64,000 bases of DNA, taken from assembly GCA_963702195.1 (NCBI GenBank), contig OY969725.1:744001-808000 (forward strand), written 5' to 3'. The notes below the pieces were generated by a model. It had not been told where the DNA came from. It ran no database searches and worked only from the letters and a program-made list of their open reading frames with translations. The DNA is from AC-56 sp963702195. Its GTDB lineage: Bacteria; Actinomycetota; Thermoleophilia; Solirubrobacterales; 70-9. Shown here in pieces: positions 62,006 through 64,000 of the stretch. Position numbers and translations under genes: made by a program. The number at the start of each line of letters is the position of its first letter. The stretch's first letter is position 1.

Positions 62006-63466
62006 ATGAGCGACGACCTGCACTACATCTCGGCCACCGAGGCGCTGCGCCTGTTTCGCGAGCGAAGGCTCTCGCCGGTCGAGCTGCTGGACGCATTGAT
62101 CGAGCGCGGCGAGGAGGTCGAGCCGGCGGTCAACGCCTTCTTCCACACGCGCTACGAGGAGGCGCGAGGCGAGGCCCGCGCGGCGGAGGATCGCTACGCC
62201 GGGAGGGGGGAGGAGCCGCGAGCGCTGGAGGGCGTCCCGCTCGCGGTCAAGGACGAGGAGGCGATCGAGGGCCAGCCGTGCACCGAGGGCTCGCTGCTGT
62301 TCGCCGAGGAGATCGCCGACCACACGACGGCGTTCGCCGAGCGCGTGCTCGCATCGGGCGCGATCGTCCACGCTCGCACGACCCAGCCGGAGTTCGCCGC
62401 CGCCGGCTTTACGCACTCGCCGCTTCACGGAGTGACCCGCAACCCGTGGAATCCGCGCTACACGCCCGGCGGATCCTCCGGGGGCTCGGGGGCGGCGCTG
62501 GCGGCGGGCACGACCACGCTTGCAAGCGGCTCCGACATCGCGGGGTCGATCCGCCTGCCGGCCTCGATGTGCGGTGTGGTCGGCTTCAAGCCCCCGTACG
62601 GGCGCGTCCCCGTCGACCCCCCGTTCAACCTCGACACCTACTGCCATGTCGGTCCGATGGCCCGCACCGTGGCCGACGCGGCGCTGTTCGAGAACGTCGT
62701 CGCCGGGCCCGACCCCCGCGACGTCGCCACGCTCAGGCCCAAGTACCTGTTGCCCGAGCGCTTTGAGGGGGTCGCGGGCATGCGGATCGCGCTCTCGGCC
62801 GACCTCGGGAGCTGGCCGCTCGACCCCGAGGTGCGCGCCAACACGCTGCGGATGGGCGAGGCGCTGCGCGAGGCGGGGGCCGAGGTCGAGGAGGTCGACC
62901 TGCGGATCCCGCGAGACCGGGTGATGGAGGCGGTGGCGATCCACTTCAAGCTCGGCTTCGGAGCCTGGATCGCGGCCGAGGCCGCGACGCGCGCGGAGGA
63001 GATCACGCCGTACGCGAAGGCGACCGCGGAGTGGGCCGAGAACGTCGCAGCCGGCCGGACGTTCATCGACGAGGCGGAGATCGAGGCGCAGATCTACGAG
63101 CCGATCGGGGAGCTGTTTACGACCTACGACGGCCTCCTCTGCGCGACGATGGGCACCACGGAGATCCTCGCCGGCGACGACTACACGGAGACGAGGGTCG
63201 AGGTCGACGGCCAGGCGCACGACTACTACCTCGAGACGTTCCTGACCCCGGTGTTCAACATCCTCTCGCCCTGCCCGGTGCTGAACGTGCCCTCCGGATT
63301 CGCGGCCAACGGCGTCCCGACCGGGATCCAGATCGTCGCCCGCACCTACGACGACGTGACTGCCTTTCGGATCGCGGCAGCGATCGAGGCGGAAGTGGGG
63401 CCCTGGTTCGACGCGCCCGAGAGCCGGCCCGGGGCGCATCCGGCCGAGCCCAGCGACTCGAGCTGA
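62006..63466 (+). CDS. Amidase signature family hydrolase
   Basis: A 486-residue enzyme of the amidase signature family. The Ser-cisSer-Lys triad is present: Lys in LAVKDEEAIEGQPCTEGS near residue 81, the Gly/Ser-rich motif YTPGGSSGGSGAALAAG near 153-168, and the nucleophile Ser in GSDIAGSIRLPASMCGVVGF near 180. Length is normal. It would hydrolyse an amide; GatA is unlikely because no gatB/gatC lies nearby and the C-terminus differs. It diverges from the truncated kinase and is followed by a class V aminotransferase after 23 bases, probably one operon. Confidence 0.9.
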   Translation: MSDDLHYISATEALRLFRERRLSPVELLDALIERGEEVEPAVNAFFHTRYEEARGEARAAEDRYAGRGEEPRALEGVPLAVKDEEAIEGQPCTEGSLLFAEEIADHTTAFAERVLASGAIVHARTTQPEFAAAGFTHSPLHGVTRNPWNPRYTPGGSSGGSGAALAAGTTTLASGSDIAGSIRLPASMCGVVGFKPPYGRVPVDPPFNLDTYCHVGPMARTVADAALFENVVAGPDPRDVATLRPKYLLPERFEGVAGMRIALSADLGSWPLDPEVRANTLRMGEALREAGAEVEEVDLRIPRDRVMEAVAIHFKLGFGAWIAAEAATRAEEITPYAKATAEWAENVAAGRTFIDEAEIEAQIYEPIGELFTTYDGLLCATMGTTEILAGDDYTETRVEVDGQAHDYYLETFLTPVFNILSPCPVLNVPSGFAANGVPTGIQIVARTYDDVTAFRIAAAIEAEVGPWFDAPESRPGAHPAEPSDSS

Positions 63467-63489
63467 TAGCGATTACGAGAGGAAGACCA

Positions 63490-64000
63490 TTGCGCGCGCT
63501 GATACCACGCGACCACTATCAGGCGCTGACCCATAGCCGGTATCTGAATCAGGCGTCGTTGGGGCTCATCCCGCGCGACTCGGTCGAGGCGATGACGGCG
63601 TTCCTCCACGATGTGGCCCAGCACGGCAACGTGCGAATGTCCGATGCGGCCGAGGCGCGGGTGCTCGACGATCTGCGTGCAGCCGCCGCGGCGCTGCTGG
63701 ACGCGCCGGCGCGTTCCATCGCCATCATCGGGGGCGCGAGCGAGGGTCTCGGCCAAATGGCGGCGGCCCTCGCCACGAGCTCGGGCGAGGTTGTCCTCGT
63801 ACCCACCGATTTCCCGAGCGTCACCTATCCCTGGCTGGCGGCACGGGACAGACTGGGCACCGCGATCCGTTGGGTGGAGGACAGCCCGCACACGGACCTG
63901 AGCACGGCCTTGATCGAGGCGGTCTCGAGCTCCACCTCGGTGGTCTGCGTCAGTGCGGTGCAGTACGCGACCGGCACCGCGATCGACGTTGCGGCCGTCG
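63490..64000 (+). CDS. Class V aminotransferase / cysteine-desulfurase-like, N-terminal part
   Basis: The first 170 codons of a PLP-dependent fold-type I enzyme; the gene runs off the right edge. Family features: YLNQASLGLIPRDSVEAM near residues 18-35, IAIIGGASEGLGQMAAALA near 75-93 (phosphate-binding loop), VVLVPTDFPSVTYPWLAA near 100 and VVCVSAVQYATGTAIDV near 155. The PLP lysine would lie beyond the window. TTG 63490 with AGAGGAAG upstream is the chosen start. Likely co-transcribed with the amidase. Confidence 0.82.
   Translation, partial: MRALIPRDHYQALTHSRYLNQASLGLIPRDSVEAMTAFLHDVAQHGNVRMSDAAEARVLDDLRAAAAALLDAPARSIAIIGGASEGLGQMAAALATSSGEVVLVPTDFPSVTYPWLAARDRLGTAIRWVEDSPHTDLSTALIEAVSSSTSVVCVSAVQYATGTAIDVAAV

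Noticed and set aside
1..64000. CRISPR arrays, tRNA or rRNA genes
   Set aside because: No regularly spaced repeats and no recognisable tRNA or rRNA sequence were seen on reading; short or divergent ones could be missed.

Overview
The window is high-GC DNA with GTG/TTG starts, Shine-Dalgarno sites of the GGAGG type, many DHA2-type drug exporters with MarR/TetR regulators, an MMPL transporter, a stand-alone LigD-type polymerase and many small secreted proteins. This fits a soil actinobacterium. The class Thermoleophilia (Solirubrobacterales-like) is my inference; no rRNA or tRNA gene is present to confirm it.

Layout. 1-23.5 kb looks like ordinary chromosome. It holds a MarR-controlled exporter, a three-gene operon of small exported proteins, an MMPL transporter with a small membrane partner, two oxidoreductases, secreted and membrane proteins, a patatin phospholipase, a Fic protein, a bile-acid-symporter-family protein with a flavoprotein, a PIN-domain toxin-antitoxin pair and a PQQ-type sugar dehydrogenase. 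About 23.6-48 kb is an accessory island made almost entirely of nucleic-acid-attacking or -modifying genes: McrB and McrC; a large Hsp90-type (NO VEIN/sacsin-like) ATPase with a NOV_C nuclease-like domain; a TM0106-type nuclease-helicase; two further PD-(D/E)XK-like proteins; an HD phosphohydrolase with a YwgA-like partner; a membrane GAF protein; a cytidine-deaminase-like protein; and a restriction-modification-like block. That block is a beta-class amino-methyltransferase, a circularly permuted cytosine-C5 methyltransferase and a 431-residue protein with a NOV_C-like end. 48-64 kb returns to chromosome-like content: LigD polymerase domain, pentapeptide/phospholipase D fusion, NmrA-like reductase, two more DHA2 exporters each with a divergent regulator, ExoIII, a Na+/H+ antiporter, an MBL hydrolase, a truncated kinase, an amidase and the start of a class V aminotransferase.

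Many genes between about 17 and 45 kb are broken by single-base indels or one stop, while good protein similarity continues in the next frame. Genes before 16 kb and after 45.4 kb are mostly intact. Either the assembly has local indel errors or the island is decaying. I mark each break and give the merged gene model.

How it may work together: the island reads as layered DNA defence, with modification-dependent McrBC, an R-M-like block, and an ATPase plus nuclease-helicase operon. The most unusual items are the permuted C5 methyltransferase overlapping a beta-class methyltransferase, and the NOV-type ATPase/nuclease-helicase pair convergent with McrBC.
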